Assembly: GCF_900086645.1 (NCBI RefSeq)
Contig: NZ_LT576451.1
Location: 930,001 to 994,000 of the forward strand
DNA from: Curtobacterium sp. 9128
GTDB taxonomy: Bacteria > Actinomycetota > Actinomycetes > Actinomycetales > Microbacteriaceae
Direction of reading: 5' to 3'
Length of the DNA: 64,000 nt
Position 1 is the first letter of the stretch, and every line of letters begins with the position of its first letter. Position numbers and translations under genes: made by a program. Below the pieces are notes generated by a model. It was not told the DNA's origin and did no database searches. It worked only from the letters and a program-made list of their open reading frames with translations. Of the stretch, positions 34,458-43,783 are shown in pieces.

Positions 34458-35546
34458 GTGACTGTGCACATCCGCCCCGAGATCGCATCGCTGCCCGCCT
34501 ACAAGCAGGGCCGACAGGCCGCGGCGGACGCCTTCAAGCTCTCCAGCAACGAGAACCCGTTCCCGCCGCTGCCCGGCGTGATCGAGGCCGTGCAGGCGCA
34601 GACGGCGTACAACCGCTACCCGGACGCCTCGGCGCTCGCGCTGCGGGCCGAGCTCGCGAACCGTTTCGGGACCACCGTCGACGAGGTCCACATCGCCCCT
34701 GGGAGCGTCGCGATCCTGCACGAGCTCGCCAAGGCCACGTCCGGCCCCGGTGACGAGATCGTCTACGCCTGGCGCTCCTTCGAGGCGTACCCGGGCGTCG
34801 TCACGGTCGCCGGTGCCACGAGCGTGCAGGTCCCGAACCGCGCAGACGGCGGGCACGACCTCGACGCCATGGCTGCCGCGGTGACCGATCGCACCCGCAT
34901 GGTGATCGTCTGCACGCCCAACAACCCGACCGGGCCGATCGTGACCGCGGCCGAGTTCCAGGCGTTCATGGGCGCAGTTCCGGAGTCCGTGCTGGTCGTC
35001 CTGGACGAGGCCTACGCCGAGTTCGTCACCGACCCCGACGCCGTGCACGGTGTCCCGCTGCTGGAGCGCCACCCGAACCTCGTCGTGCTCCGCACCTTCT
35101 CGAAGGCGTACGGCCTCGCCGGCCTCCGCGTCGGGTACGCGCTCGGACCGGCATACGTCCTCGACGCCGTCCGCGCGTGTGCCATCCCGCTCAGCGTGAC
35201 GGCGCAGGGCCAGGCGGCAGCGCTCGCCAGCCTGGAGCGCGAGGACGAGCTCCTGGCGCGCGTCGCCGAGCTGGCCGAGCGCCGGGACACCATCGTCACG
35301 GAGCTGCGTGCCCAGGGCTGGGACGTCCCGGACGCCCAGGGCAACTTCGTGTGGCTCGCGACGCGGGAGCGCACGGCGGTCGCCGCCGAGCGGTTCGAGC
35401 AGGCCGGGATCATCGTCCGGGCGTTCGCCGACGAAGGGGTCCGCATCTCGATCGGCGAGCACGAGGCTGTCGGGAAGCTCCTCGAAACGGCCCGTTCGCT
35501 TGTCGGGGGACTCACAAGGGTGGCCGAAGCCCGGCCGCTACGCTGA
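34458..35546 (+). CDS. hisC: Histidinol-phosphate/aromatic aminotransferase
   Basis: A 362-residue fold-type I PLP enzyme. Visible are [22 protein letters not shown], the DEAYAEF motif, and the PLP Lys 216 in [17 protein letters not shown]. HisC converts imidazole acetol phosphate to histidinol phosphate; close paralogues (Pat) transaminate phenylalanine. No other his gene is near, and the gene leads an operon with branched-chain 2-oxoacid dehydrogenase genes, so an amino-acid aminotransferase role is possible. The GTG at 34458 has TACGCT 6 nt upstream (leaderless type). Confidence 0.88.
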   Translation: MTVHIRPEIASLPAYKQGRQAAADAFKLSSNENPFPPLPGVIEAVQAQTAYNRYPDASALALRAELANRFGTTVDEVHIAPGSVAILHELAKATSGPGDEIVYAWRSFEAYPGVVTVAGATSVQVPNRADGGHDLDAMAAAVTDRTRMVIVCTPNNPTGPIVTAAEFQAFMGAVPESVLVVLDEAYAEFVTDPDAVHGVPLLERHPNLVVLRTFSKAYGLAGLRVGYALGPAYVLDAVRACAIPLSVTAQGQAAALASLEREDELLARVAELAERRDTIVTELRAQGWDVPDAQGNFVWLATRERTAVAAERFEQAGIIVRAFADEGVRISIGEHEAVGKLLETARSLVGGLTRVAEARPLR

Positions 35547-35551
35547 CCCGC

Positions 35552-36688
35552 ATGTCCTTCCACGCCGCGGCTCCCGCGACGACCACCATCCGGCTCCTCG
35601 ACTCAGAGGGCCGGTTCGTGGAGACCGACGAGAACGCCGAGTACGCCGCCGCCGCGCGGGCCATCCCGGACGAGACCCTGCTGGCGATGCACCGTCGCAT
35701 GGTCATCACCCGTCGGTTCGACCACGCCGCCCACAACCTCCAGCGCACGGGCCAGCTCGGCCTGTGGGTGCCGAGCCACGGACAGGAAGCGGCGCAGGTC
35801 GGCTCGGTGTTCGCGCTCCGCCCGCAGGACCACGTGTTCCCGTCGTACCGCGAGCACGCCGTCACGATGACCCGTGGTGTCGAGCCGATGGAGATCATCA
35901 GTCTGTACCGCGGGCTGACCCACGGCGGCTGGGACCCGGACGAGCGCGGCAACACCCACATCTCGACGCTCGTGATCGGGTCGCAGACCCTGCACGCGAC
36001 CGGCTACGCGATGGGCATGCGGCTCGACGGCGACGTCGGCACGGGCGACCCGGACCGCGACGCCTGCTCGATCGTGTACTTCGGCGACGGCGCCACCAGC
36101 CAGGGTGACGTGAACGAGGCGTACGTCTTCGCCGCGTCCTACAAGGCACCGGTCGTCTTCTTTCTGCAGAACAACCACTGGGCGATCTCGGTCCCGGTGT
36201 CGGTGCAGTCGCCGACACCGCTGGTCGACCGGCCCCGCGGCTTCGGCATCCCCGCGATCAAGGTGGACGGCAACGACATCCTGGCGTCCTACACGGCGAG
36301 CGTCGTCGCGACCGACCACGCCAGGAGCGGACAGGGCCCGGCGTTCGTCGAGGCCGAGACGTACCGCATCGGTGCGCACACCAGCTCCGACGACCCGACC
36401 CGCTACCGCGGCGACGACGAGCTCGCGAGCTGGGTCGAGCGGGACCCGATCGCTCGATCAGAGGGCTACCTCCGCAGCCGTGGCGTCACCGACGCCCAGC
36501 TCGCCGAGTTCGACGCAGAGGGCGAAGCCGTCGCGGCTGACATCCGCACGCGCACGCCGCAGCTCGTCGCGCCGCCGATGCAGGTGATGTTCGACCACGT
36601 CTACCGCGAGCCCCACCCCAGGATCGACGAGCAGCGCGGGTGGCTCGAAGCGTACGAAGCCGACCAGGACGGAGCATCGCACGCATGA
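35552..36688 (+). CDS. bkdA: Branched-chain 2-oxoacid dehydrogenase E1 alpha
   Basis: A 378-residue thiamine-diphosphate E1 alpha subunit. The cofactor-binding motif is [20 protein letters not shown]...NNHW (the GDG-x-N region), with [23 protein letters not shown] before it and SSDDPTRYR later. It decarboxylates branched-chain 2-oxoacids with E1 beta. The order E1a, E1b, E2 and the absence of a fused E1 domain favour the bkd over the pyruvate complex in an actinobacterium; acetoin dehydrogenase is less likely. It begins 5 nt after hisC and also has TACGCT 7 nt upstream. Confidence 0.9.
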   Translation: MSFHAAAPATTTIRLLDSEGRFVETDENAEYAAAARAIPDETLLAMHRRMVITRRFDHAAHNLQRTGQLGLWVPSHGQEAAQVGSVFALRPQDHVFPSYREHAVTMTRGVEPMEIISLYRGLTHGGWDPDERGNTHISTLVIGSQTLHATGYAMGMRLDGDVGTGDPDRDACSIVYFGDGATSQGDVNEAYVFAASYKAPVVFFLQNNHWAISVPVSVQSPTPLVDRPRGFGIPAIKVDGNDILASYTASVVATDHARSGQGPAFVEAETYRIGAHTSSDDPTRYRGDDELASWVERDPIARSEGYLRSRGVTDAQLAEFDAEGEAVAADIRTRTPQLVAPPMQVMFDHVYREPHPRIDEQRGWLEAYEADQDGASHA

Positions 36689-37734
36689 GCACCACCGAGC
36701 AGCTCTTCGACTACACGCTGCGCTCGCACCCGGGCGCCGGCGAGGTCCCGACCGACCCGACCCCGACGCTCCCGATGGCCAAGGCGCTCAACGCCGGACT
36801 GGCCGCCGCGATGCAGGCGGACGACAAGGTCCTGCTGATGGGCGAGGACATCGGCCGCCTCGGCGGTGTCTTCCGCATCACCGAGGGCCTGCAGGAACGC
36901 TTCGGCGACACCCGCGTGATGGACACCCCGCTCGCGGAGTCCGGCATCATCGGCACCGCGATCGGCCTGGCGCTCCGCGGCTACCGGCCCGTCATCGAGA
37001 TCCAGTTCGACGGGTTCGTCTGGCCCGGCTTCGACCAGATCACGTCGCAGCTCGCGAAGATGGCGAACCGTCTCCCCGAGCACATGTCGCTGCCGATCGT
37101 CATCCGCATCCCCTACGGCGGGCACATCGGCGCGGTGGAGCACCACCAGGAGTCCCCGGAGACGTACTTCGCGCACACCCCCGGCCTGCGCGTGGTGAGC
37201 CCGAGCACCCCGAACGACGCCTACTGGATGATCCAGGAGGCGATCGCGTCGAAGGACCCCGTGATCTTCATGGAGCCCAAGTCGCGGTACTGGCCGAAGG
37301 GGCAGGTCGACCTGGTCGACGGGCACGTGCCCATGCACACCACCCGCGTCGCCCGCACCGGCACCGAGGTCACGCTCGTGGGCCACGGCGCCATGGTCGC
37401 GACGCTCATGCAGGCCGCGGACATCGCCGAGGGCGAAGGGACGAGCTGCGAGGTCGTCGACCTCCGCTCGATCTCGCCGATCGACTGGGAGCCGCTGCTG
37501 GCATCGGTCCGCAAGACCGGCCGGCTCGTCATCGCGCAGGAAGCCTCCGGCTTCGTGAGCGTGGGCAGCGAGATCGCCGCGACGGTCGCCGAGCGGACCT
37601 TCTACACGCTGCAGGCGCCACCGCTCCGGGTGTCCGGGTTCGACATCCCGTTCCCGGTCTCGAAGCTCGAACACCTGCACCTGCCGGACGCCGACCGCGT
37701 CCTCGAGGCCGTCGACCGCGCCCTCGCCTACTGA
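36685..37734 (+). CDS. bkdB: Branched-chain 2-oxoacid dehydrogenase E1 beta
   Basis: A 349-residue transketolase-like beta subunit. Motifs are [18 protein letters not shown], the [18 protein letters not shown] helix, [18 protein letters not shown] and the [14 protein letters not shown] loop with the catalytic His. The C-terminal transketolase domain ends in [19 protein letters not shown]. It forms the alpha2beta2 E1 with the preceding gene. The ATG overlaps the alpha stop (ATGA). Confidence 0.92.
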   Translation: MSTTEQLFDYTLRSHPGAGEVPTDPTPTLPMAKALNAGLAAAMQADDKVLLMGEDIGRLGGVFRITEGLQERFGDTRVMDTPLAESGIIGTAIGLALRGYRPVIEIQFDGFVWPGFDQITSQLAKMANRLPEHMSLPIVIRIPYGGHIGAVEHHQESPETYFAHTPGLRVVSPSTPNDAYWMIQEAIASKDPVIFMEPKSRYWPKGQVDLVDGHVPMHTTRVARTGTEVTLVGHGAMVATLMQAADIAEGEGTSCEVVDLRSISPIDWEPLLASVRKTGRLVIAQEASGFVSVGSEIAATVAERTFYTLQAPPLRVSGFDIPFPVSKLEHLHLPDADRVLEAVDRALAY

Positions 37735-37775
37735 CCCGGACCATCCCCGCACGACCGACCGACGAAGGAGCCGAC

Positions 37776-39338
37776 GTGGCCGTCGCCGAATTCCCCCTCC
37801 CCGACGTGGGTGAAGGCCTGACCGAGGCCGAGATCGTGCAGTGGCGCGTGGCGATCGGCGACGACATCGCGGTGGACCAGGTCCTCGTCGAGATCGAGAC
37901 CGCCAAGTCCCTCGTCGAGCTGCCGTCGCCCTTCGCGGGCAAGGTCACCGGGCTGCTCGTCAGCGAGGGCGACACGGTCGAGGTCGGCAAGCCGATCATC
38001 CGGGTCGAGTCCGACGCGCACGTCCCGTCGGCACAGCCGGGAGGCTCGGCTCCTGTTGCCGACGTCGCTCCGGTCTCGCCCGACGTGACGCCCGCCATCC
38101 CGACGCCTCCGGCGCCGCCTGCGGCCTCGACGCCCGCAGCACCGGCTCCGGCACCCGCCGTGCCCGTTCCCGCCCCGGCACGCGCTGCCGAGGCACCCGC
38201 GTCCCCGATCCAGGCCGCCGACGGCGCCTCGGTCATCGGCACCGACGAGTCCTCCGGCGCCGTCCTCGTCGGCTACGGCTCCGCGACCAGCGCACCGTCC
38301 CGCCGGAAGCCGGGCGCCCGCCGGGCCGCAGCCGTCGCTGCGGAGGCGAGCCGTGCCTCCAGTCGGGAAGCCGACCTCGACCTGGTCACCGACGACGGCG
38401 AGGCGAGCACCGCCGATGCCGTGGCCGAGCAGGGCAAGCGTCCAGCGCGCCCGTCGTCCGTGCCCGCTTCCCACGCGCTGCCGGTGATCGCGAAGCCGCC
38501 GATCCGGAAGCTCGCGAAGGACCTCGGGGTCGACCTGACCACCGTCGTCGCGACCGGGCTCGCCGGCGAGGTGACCCGTGACGACGTGATCCGTCACGCG
38601 ACGCAGGCCACCGTCTTCCGCAACATCGAGACGCCCGAGTGGGGCGACGTCCGCCAGGAGACCATCCCGGTCAAGGGCGTCCGCAAGGCGATCGCGACCG
38701 CGATGACCACGTCGGCCTTCACGGCGCCGCACGTCTCCCTGTTCGTCGACGTCGACGCGACCCGCACCATGGAGTTCGTCAAGCGGCTGAAGTCCTCGCC
38801 GACGTTCGCCGGGGTCAAGGTGTCGCCGCTGCTCATCATGGCGAAGGCCGTGATCTGGGCCGTGCGCCGCAACCGCTCGGTCAACTCGTCGTGGACCGAC
38901 CGCGAGATCATCGTGCACCACTTCGTGAACCTCGGCATCGCGGCGGCGACCCCCCGCGGGCTCATCGTGCCGAACATCAAGGACGCGCAGGACATGTCGC
39001 TCCTCGAGCTCGCGAAGGCGCTCGAGCAGATGACGCTCACGGCGCGTGACGGCAAGACCAGCCCGGCCGAGATGGCCGACGGCACGATCACCGTGACGAA
39101 CATCGGGGTGTTCGGCATGGACACCGGCACGCCGATCCTCAACCCGGGGCAGGTCGCCATCGTCGCGATGGGCACGATCAAGCCGAAGCCGTGGGTCGTC
39201 GACGGCGAGGTCCGCTCGCGCATGGTGACCACGATCGGTGCCTCGTTCGACCACCGCGTGGTGGACGGCGACGTCGCGTCGCGGTTCGTGCACGACGTGG
39301 CCTCGGTGCTCGAGGAGCCGGCGCTCCTGCTCGACTGA
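37776..39338 (+). CDS. bkdC: Dihydrolipoamide acyltransferase E2 of the 2-oxoacid complex
   Basis: A 520-residue E2. The lipoyl domain (1-80) has the lipoylated Lys 44 in [16 protein letters not shown] long Ala/Pro linker follows, then the peripheral-subunit binding domain [20 protein letters not shown], and the catalytic domain with DHRVVDG (His 493, Asp 497). It transfers the acyl group to CoA. The linker DNA carries one copy of the dispersed GGGAGGCTCG motif (38039). The GTG at 37776 has an AAGGAG site. No E3 gene follows, so dihydrolipoamide dehydrogenase is supplied from elsewhere. Confidence 0.94.
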   Translation: MAVAEFPLPDVGEGLTEAEIVQWRVAIGDDIAVDQVLVEIETAKSLVELPSPFAGKVTGLLVSEGDTVEVGKPIIRVESDAHVPSAQPGGSAPVADVAPVSPDVTPAIPTPPAPPAASTPAAPAPAPAVPVPAPARAAEAPASPIQAADGASVIGTDESSGAVLVGYGSATSAPSRRKPGARRAAAVAAEASRASSREADLDLVTDDGEASTADAVAEQGKRPARPSSVPASHALPVIAKPPIRKLAKDLGVDLTTVVATGLAGEVTRDDVIRHATQATVFRNIETPEWGDVRQETIPVKGVRKAIATAMTTSAFTAPHVSLFVDVDATRTMEFVKRLKSSPTFAGVKVSPLLIMAKAVIWAVRRNRSVNSSWTDREIIVHHFVNLGIAAATPRGLIVPNIKDAQDMSLLELAKALEQMTLTARDGKTSPAEMADGTITVTNIGVFGMDTGTPILNPGQVAIVAMGTIKPKPWVVDGEVRSRMVTTIGASFDHRVVDGDVASRFVHDVASVLEEPALLLD

Positions 39339-39394
39339 GCTGTTGTTGGCGTGGTGTTCACGCGGATGTCGGTGGTCGGGGCGATGATCGACAC

Positions 39395-39964
39395 ATGGTC
39401 CACCAGCTCCTGAGCGCCCCGCAGGAGATCCGAACGGATCGCCTCGTCCTGACCCCCGTGACACCGGCGGACATCGACGCCGTGCACGCGATCTACTCCG
39501 ATGCCCGGACCTGGACCCACCTGCCTTCTGGTCGACACGTGTCGCGCGAGCAGACGCAGGACCTCGTCCAGCGGAAGATCGGCGGCCGGGTCCGGCACGG
39601 GCTCGGGTCGTGGACGATCCGGCACGACGGCGTGGTGATCGGGGTGGGCGGCGTGGACATGACCGCCGGCGGGGTGTGGAACCTCGGGTACCGCCTCGCA
39701 CCGAGCGCGTGGGGGAACGGCTACGCGACCGAGATCGCCCAGGCGGCCGTCAGGGCTGCGCTCGAGACGGCCCCGGGAACGCCGATCACTGGACGGGTGC
39801 TGACGAACAACCCCGCCTCGGCGACGGTGCTCGCCCGCGCCGGGCTGTCACTCGTCTGGCAGGGCACCACCGCCGCGCCGACGCCGAGCGGTGTCGAGCG
39901 GCAGGTCTGGGCCGATCGTGCGCTGACCGACGCCCAGTACGACTGGCTCGTCGCGAACGCCTGA
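39395..39964 (+). CDS. GNAT-family N-acetyltransferase (RimJ/RimL type)
   Basis: A 189-residue acetyltransferase: TDRLVLTPVTPADIDAVHAI at the start, the acetyl-CoA loop LAPSAWGNGYATEIAQAAV (A/G-x-x-G-x-A), and NPASATVLARAGLSLVW at the end. This is the RimJ/RimL/SpeG-like group that uses the N-terminal amine of proteins or small amines; substrate unknown. GATGAT lies 6 nt upstream of the ATG. It stands alone downstream of the bkd operon. Confidence 0.9.
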   Translation: MVHQLLSAPQEIRTDRLVLTPVTPADIDAVHAIYSDARTWTHLPSGRHVSREQTQDLVQRKIGGRVRHGLGSWTIRHDGVVIGVGGVDMTAGGVWNLGYRLAPSAWGNGYATEIAQAAVRAALETAPGTPITGRVLTNNPASATVLARAGLSLVWQGTTAAPTPSGVERQVWADRALTDAQYDWLVANA

Positions 39965-39965
39965 C

Positions 39966-40119
39966 GGCCCGCGTCAGCGTCGCCCGGGGAATCGCTCGTC
40001 GGTCCAGTGATCGAGTGCGCAGAAGTGGGCCGATGCCGGGCGGACTGGACCCGTTGTCTGCGCAGTCGATCGTTCCGGCGCCGGCGCCGGCGCTCGGGGC
40101 CCGGCCCGCGTCAGCGTCG
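39966..40119 (+). repeat. 17-bp direct repeat around a 120-nt non-coding stretch
   Basis: GGCCCGCGTCAGCGTCG occurs at 39966-39982 and again at 40103-40119, exactly in the same orientation. The copies abut the stop codons of the GNAT gene (plus) and the 58-aa membrane-protein gene (minus). Between them is GC-rich DNA including a short GGCGCC-type repeat. No gene was seen. Confidence 0.8.
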
Positions 40120-40287
40120 TCCTGGGCCGAGCGTGACGATGAACGCGCCGGCGACGGTGGCGAGCACGAGCAGCACGCTGCCGAGGGCCCACTCCGCCGA
40201 GCAGCAGGTCAGCACGACGACCGCGACGAACACCGCGACCCCCAACACGGCCACGCGCATCGCCGTGATCGCCGAGCGGTCGTTCAT
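40111..40287 (-). CDS. 58-residue membrane protein
   Basis: A 58-residue protein with two hydrophobic helices (AMRVAVLGVAVFVAVVVL and WALGSVLLVLATVAGAFIV). Two adjacent Cys lie between them (LTCCSAEW). The ATG overlaps the esterase stop by 4 nt, so it ends the leftward envelope-gene chain. No family was recognised. Its conservation in relatives would be the main support. Confidence 0.6.
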   Translation of the reverse strand: MNDRSAITAMRVAVLGVAVFVAVVVLTCCSAEWALGSVLLVLATVAGAFIVTLGPGRR

Positions 40288-41696
40288 CCGTGCACCACGC
40301 CGGGAGCGGTGAGCAGGACGTCCGCCTCGTGCGGGAGCTCGTTCGACACGGACCACTGCACGGTGTTCCAGTCGTGGCCGCTGCCCGGTGCCGATGCCAC
40401 CGTCGTGCGGATCCCGGCCGCCCGCGCCGCCGACCCGAGGTGCTGGGCGGACCGGACGAACTCGCCGTCCGTGGACCCTGCGGTCAGCCACACCGACGTG
40501 TCCGGGTACGGCCGGTTCGCGGCCATCAGCGCCCCCGGTGCGGCGGCTCGCCAGCGGCTCAGGGAACCGCCGAACGCCTCGTCCGCGCTGTTCTGCGGTG
40601 AGCGGTCGATCGGCTGCGGTTCGCTGGAGATCGCGAGCGCCGCGCTGAACTGGTCGGGGTGCCCGGCGAGGAACTGCATGGCACAGGTCGCCCCCTGCGA
40701 GAACCCGACGAGCCCCCACCCGCGGCGGTCGGTCGTGACGCGGAGGTGCGACGTGATCCAGTCGGGGACGTCCCGCGTGATGTAGGTCGCGGCGTTCCCG
40801 ATGGTCGAGTCCACGCACATCGTGTTGTGCCCGGGGACGGCGAGCTGGTCGGCCGACACGACGATCGGCGCGATCCCGTGGTGGGCGGCTGCGTAGGCGT
40901 CCAGTGTGGTCGCGAGGCCGCCGACGGTGAACATGTCACTCGGTGAGCCCGGCTGGCCGGACAGGGACACGATGACGGGCAGTGGCGGCGGGTCGGCCGT
41001 GCGGGCCGCCGGCGGCAGGTACACGACTGCGGGGCGGGCGGGGAAGCCGGACTCCCGGCCGGGGAGCCGCACGGTGCCGACCAGGCCGGTGGCGGGCATC
41101 GTCGCGGGCGGAGCCCAAGCGCCAGCCGCACCGGCCGCGCCGGCACCGGCGGACCCGGCCGCGCCGGCGCCGGCCGCCGCCCCGACAGCGCCGGTCTCGG
41201 CACCCAGGTCGAGCGCCGGGAACGGATCGGTCTGGACGAGCGCGTTCAGCGTCGGGTACGCGGCGTAGTCGACGTTCACGCCGAGCGCGGGCACGAGGAG
41301 TGCGAGGGGGACGAGCACCACCGCGAGGACGCGTCGGACCCGTCCGCCCTGCACGAGACCGACGGCGGCCAGCCCGAGCCCGGCGAACGCGAACGCCACC
41401 CACATCCGCGTCACGTCGGTCAACCGCACGTCGAAGGCGTTGAGCAGGTCGCCGACCACCCAGCAGGCGAGGAGCCCGACGAGCCCACCGCCGACGGCGC
41501 CGAGCGCACGGATCCCGGTCCGGCGCCAGGCAGCGCGGTCTGGCCACCGGCTCCGGGGGCCTCCGTCGCGCCCGGTCGACCGGAACGCCGGCAACGTCAC
41601 GAGCAGGACGAGCACGACGAACACGACGTCGGCCGGCACGAGCTTCGTGAGTACCTGCAGCCGCGTGCCCATCACCCAGTGGAACGGGTCCGTCAC
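40284..41696 (-). CDS. Membrane-anchored esterase D/mycolyltransferase-like hydrolase
   Basis: A 470-residue protein with four N-terminal membrane helices (about 15-160), a Gly/Ala-rich linker (AGAGAAGSAGAGAAGAAG) and a C-terminal alpha/beta hydrolase outside the membrane. The nucleophile is Ser in GLVGFSQGATCAMQFL, with GSGHDWNTVQ providing the His. This layout is typical of actinobacterial esterase-D family proteins related to mycolyltransferases, but Microbacteriaceae have no mycolic acids, so the substrate is unknown. It overlaps the DUF2156 gene stop by 4 nt (GTGA). Confidence 0.85.
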   Translation of the reverse strand: MTDPFHWVMGTRLQVLTKLVPADVVFVVLVLLVTLPAFRSTGRDGGPRSRWPDRAAWRRTGIRALGAVGGGLVGLLACWVVGDLLNAFDVRLTDVTRMWVAFAFAGLGLAAVGLVQGGRVRRVLAVVLVPLALLVPALGVNVDYAAYPTLNALVQTDPFPALDLGAETGAVGAAAGAGAAGSAGAGAAGAAGAWAPPATMPATGLVGTVRLPGRESGFPARPAVVYLPPAARTADPPPLPVIVSLSGQPGSPSDMFTVGGLATTLDAYAAAHHGIAPIVVSADQLAVPGHNTMCVDSTIGNAATYITRDVPDWITSHLRVTTDRRGWGLVGFSQGATCAMQFLAGHPDQFSAALAISSEPQPIDRSPQNSADEAFGGSLSRWRAAAPGALMAANRPYPDTSVWLTAGSTDGEFVRSAQHLGSAARAAGIRTTVASAPGSGHDWNTVQWSVSNELPHEADVLLTAPGVVHG

Positions 41697-43693
41697 GAGC
41701 GTGCTCCGGCCGCCGCGCGGTGTGCTCGGCCGAGTTCGAGCAGGTGCCGCGGGCGGAACCCGGGGACGTACGCACTCGCGAGCGCCCGTGCCACCCGCGG
41801 GACGTGCAGGGGCGTGAGGACGACCAGCCACAGGGGCTCGTGCGCTGCGCCGAACTTCTCCTTGAAGCGCTGGAGCGAGCGGAACCCGTAGACCGGCTCG
41901 AGGACCCGCGAGACGAGCAGCGAACCCCGGTCGAGCACCCCGCGCGCCGTCGGGTCGTGCGCGGCGAGCGGCGTACCGGAGAGGCTCAGCATGGTCAGCC
42001 CGGCCTCACGGGAGCGCAGGGCGGTCCTGGCGATCAGGAACTCGATCACGCCGGGCATCCCGGACTCCCCGCGACGCATCACGTCGAGCGTGTAGCCGAT
42101 GAGCGTCCCGTGCGCGTACACCGGCAGCCAGCTCGTCACCGCGACGACCCGCTCCTCGGCGTCGACGGCGAGCGCGAGACGGACGTCCGGGTCATCGAGC
42201 TCCCGGAACCCGCCGAGCGTGAACCCCATCTCCGGCAGACGACGATCGGCAGCCCAACGGGTGCAGATCGCCTCGACCTGTGCGCGCTGCTCGGCGCCGA
42301 GCGCTTCGAGGCGCGTCCACTCGTCACGCACACCCTCGCGATCGGCGCGGTTCGACGCGGTGCGCAGGTCCTGGCGGCGCTTCCCGCGCAGGTCGAACGT
42401 GGTGACGTCGAGCACGGCTTCGACGCCGACGGGCAGCGCGGTCCAACCCTCGGCGGCCAGGACCTCCCGCACCGGTGCGTGCACGCTCGTGAACGCCGGC
42501 GTCCAGCCGTTCTGGTCGCAGTGCACGACGAACCCCGCGATCACCGCGGCACGGTCGTCGGCACAGCACACCGGGTCGGAGACGGTGAGTGCGACGTCCC
42601 CGCGGACCCGGTAGGCCACGGCGCCGAGCCCCTCGGGGTGCGACCAGACGGCGTTGCCCCGCCAGGTCCCCATGTGCCCGAGGGTCCCGGCGTCGCCGTC
42701 GCGGAGCATCGCCACGAGGTCGGTCGTGCTGGTCGCCGCACGGAACCGTCCCCGGACCAGGCGGTCGCGGAGCAGCAGGACGGCGAGGAGCACCCCGGCC
42801 GGGACGACCCACGCACCGATGAGCGTGATCTGCCACTCGATCTCGTCGAGCCCGAGGCCCTGCCACTGCAGCGCGTCGGCGGTCATCGGTTCGATGACGA
42901 ACGCGTCCGCCAGCACGGCGGTGACGACCACGAGCACGGTCACCGCCACGACGACACCGGCCCGCCGGCCGTGCGACACGAGCCAGGCCGCGAGCAGCAG
43001 GAGCGCACCGACCAGCACGACGGCCCGGTCGGTCATCGCGTCGGCGAACGGCGAGAGGACGCCGTCCGGATCGGGGACGACGAGCGTCACGAGCGATCCG
43101 GAGCCGAGGGCCGCGAGCGCGGCCGTGACGACGGGGCGGACCGACAGCGGGTCACGACGGGCCGGACGGGAGGCTCGGCCCAGCACGAGCGCGCCGCTCG
43201 CCACCCCGAGCAGCGCGGCCAGGGCACGGGCCACGTCCGACCCGTGGCCCGCGAAGAGCAGCAGGGTGACGGTCACCGTCCAGAGGACGGTGCGGACGCG
43301 CCAGCGGCGCTGCGTGGGCAGCGCAGCGGAGGACGCGGCGAAGAGCGCCACCGCGACGGTGCTCGGCGCCATGAGCTGCTGCCCGTGGGCGACCTCGGCG
43401 TGGGCTTCACCGAGGGCGGCGCCGACCGTGACCGCGACACGGGTGAGGAGGATCGCGACGGTCGGGACCACGAGTCCCACGACGATCGTCCGGACCGATC
43501 CGATCGCGCGCTCGGACACCGCCGTCGCGACGAGCAGGGCGAGCAACGCGACGCACGCGACGGGCGGGTGGTGCGGGAAGTCCGGCTCGGACCCGTTCAG
43601 CCGTGCGGCGGCGACGAGCGCGACGGTCACGGCCGTGACGACGACGGTCACCGGGTACTGACGGAGCCGAGCGACGAAGGGAGTGATGCGCAC
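41693..43693 (-). CDS. DUF2156 (MprF-like) membrane protein
   Basis: A 666-residue protein with about ten membrane helices followed by a soluble C-terminal domain. That domain has the DUF2156 pattern, seen in GNAVWSHPEGLGAVAYRVRG, DLRTASNRADREGV, MGFTLGGFRELDDPDVR and FKEKFGAAHEPLWLVV. This is the family of lysyl-phosphatidylglycerol synthases, which add amino acids to membrane lipids and flip them. The amino acid is unknown. I prefer the GTG at 43693 because TGTGAT lies 6 nt upstream; an ATG at 43765 would add 24 residues. Confidence 0.88.
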   Translation of the reverse strand: MRITPFVARLRQYPVTVVVTAVTVALVAAARLNGSEPDFPHHPPVACVALLALLVATAVSERAIGSVRTIVVGLVVPTVAILLTRVAVTVGAALGEAHAEVAHGQQLMAPSTVAVALFAASSAALPTQRRWRVRTVLWTVTVTLLLFAGHGSDVARALAALLGVASGALVLGRASRPARRDPLSVRPVVTAALAALGSGSLVTLVVPDPDGVLSPFADAMTDRAVVLVGALLLLAAWLVSHGRRAGVVVAVTVLVVVTAVLADAFVIEPMTADALQWQGLGLDEIEWQITLIGAWVVPAGVLLAVLLLRDRLVRGRFRAATSTTDLVAMLRDGDAGTLGHMGTWRGNAVWSHPEGLGAVAYRVRGDVALTVSDPVCCADDRAAVIAGFVVHCDQNGWTPAFTSVHAPVREVLAAEGWTALPVGVEAVLDVTTFDLRGKRRQDLRTASNRADREGVRDEWTRLEALGAEQRAQVEAICTRWAADRRLPEMGFTLGGFRELDDPDVRLALAVDAEERVVAVTSWLPVYAHGTLIGYTLDVMRRGESGMPGVIEFLIARTALRSREAGLTMLSLSGTPLAAHDPTARGVLDRGSLLVSRVLEPVYGFRSLQRFKEKFGAAHEPLWLVVLTPLHVPRVARALASAYVPGFRPRHLLELGRAHRAAAGARS

Positions 43694-43783
43694 CCTTGCA
43701 TCACAGCGGATCGGCGCGCAGGGGACATCGACCCGCGGGCTGAACCGCGCTGGCCGGTCGGCCATCCCGGGCTGGCCGTCGGA

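Noticed and set aside
34458-35546. hisC as part of a histidine operon
   Set aside because: No other his gene is near; it is joined to a 2-oxoacid dehydrogenase operon, so only the enzyme class is claimed.
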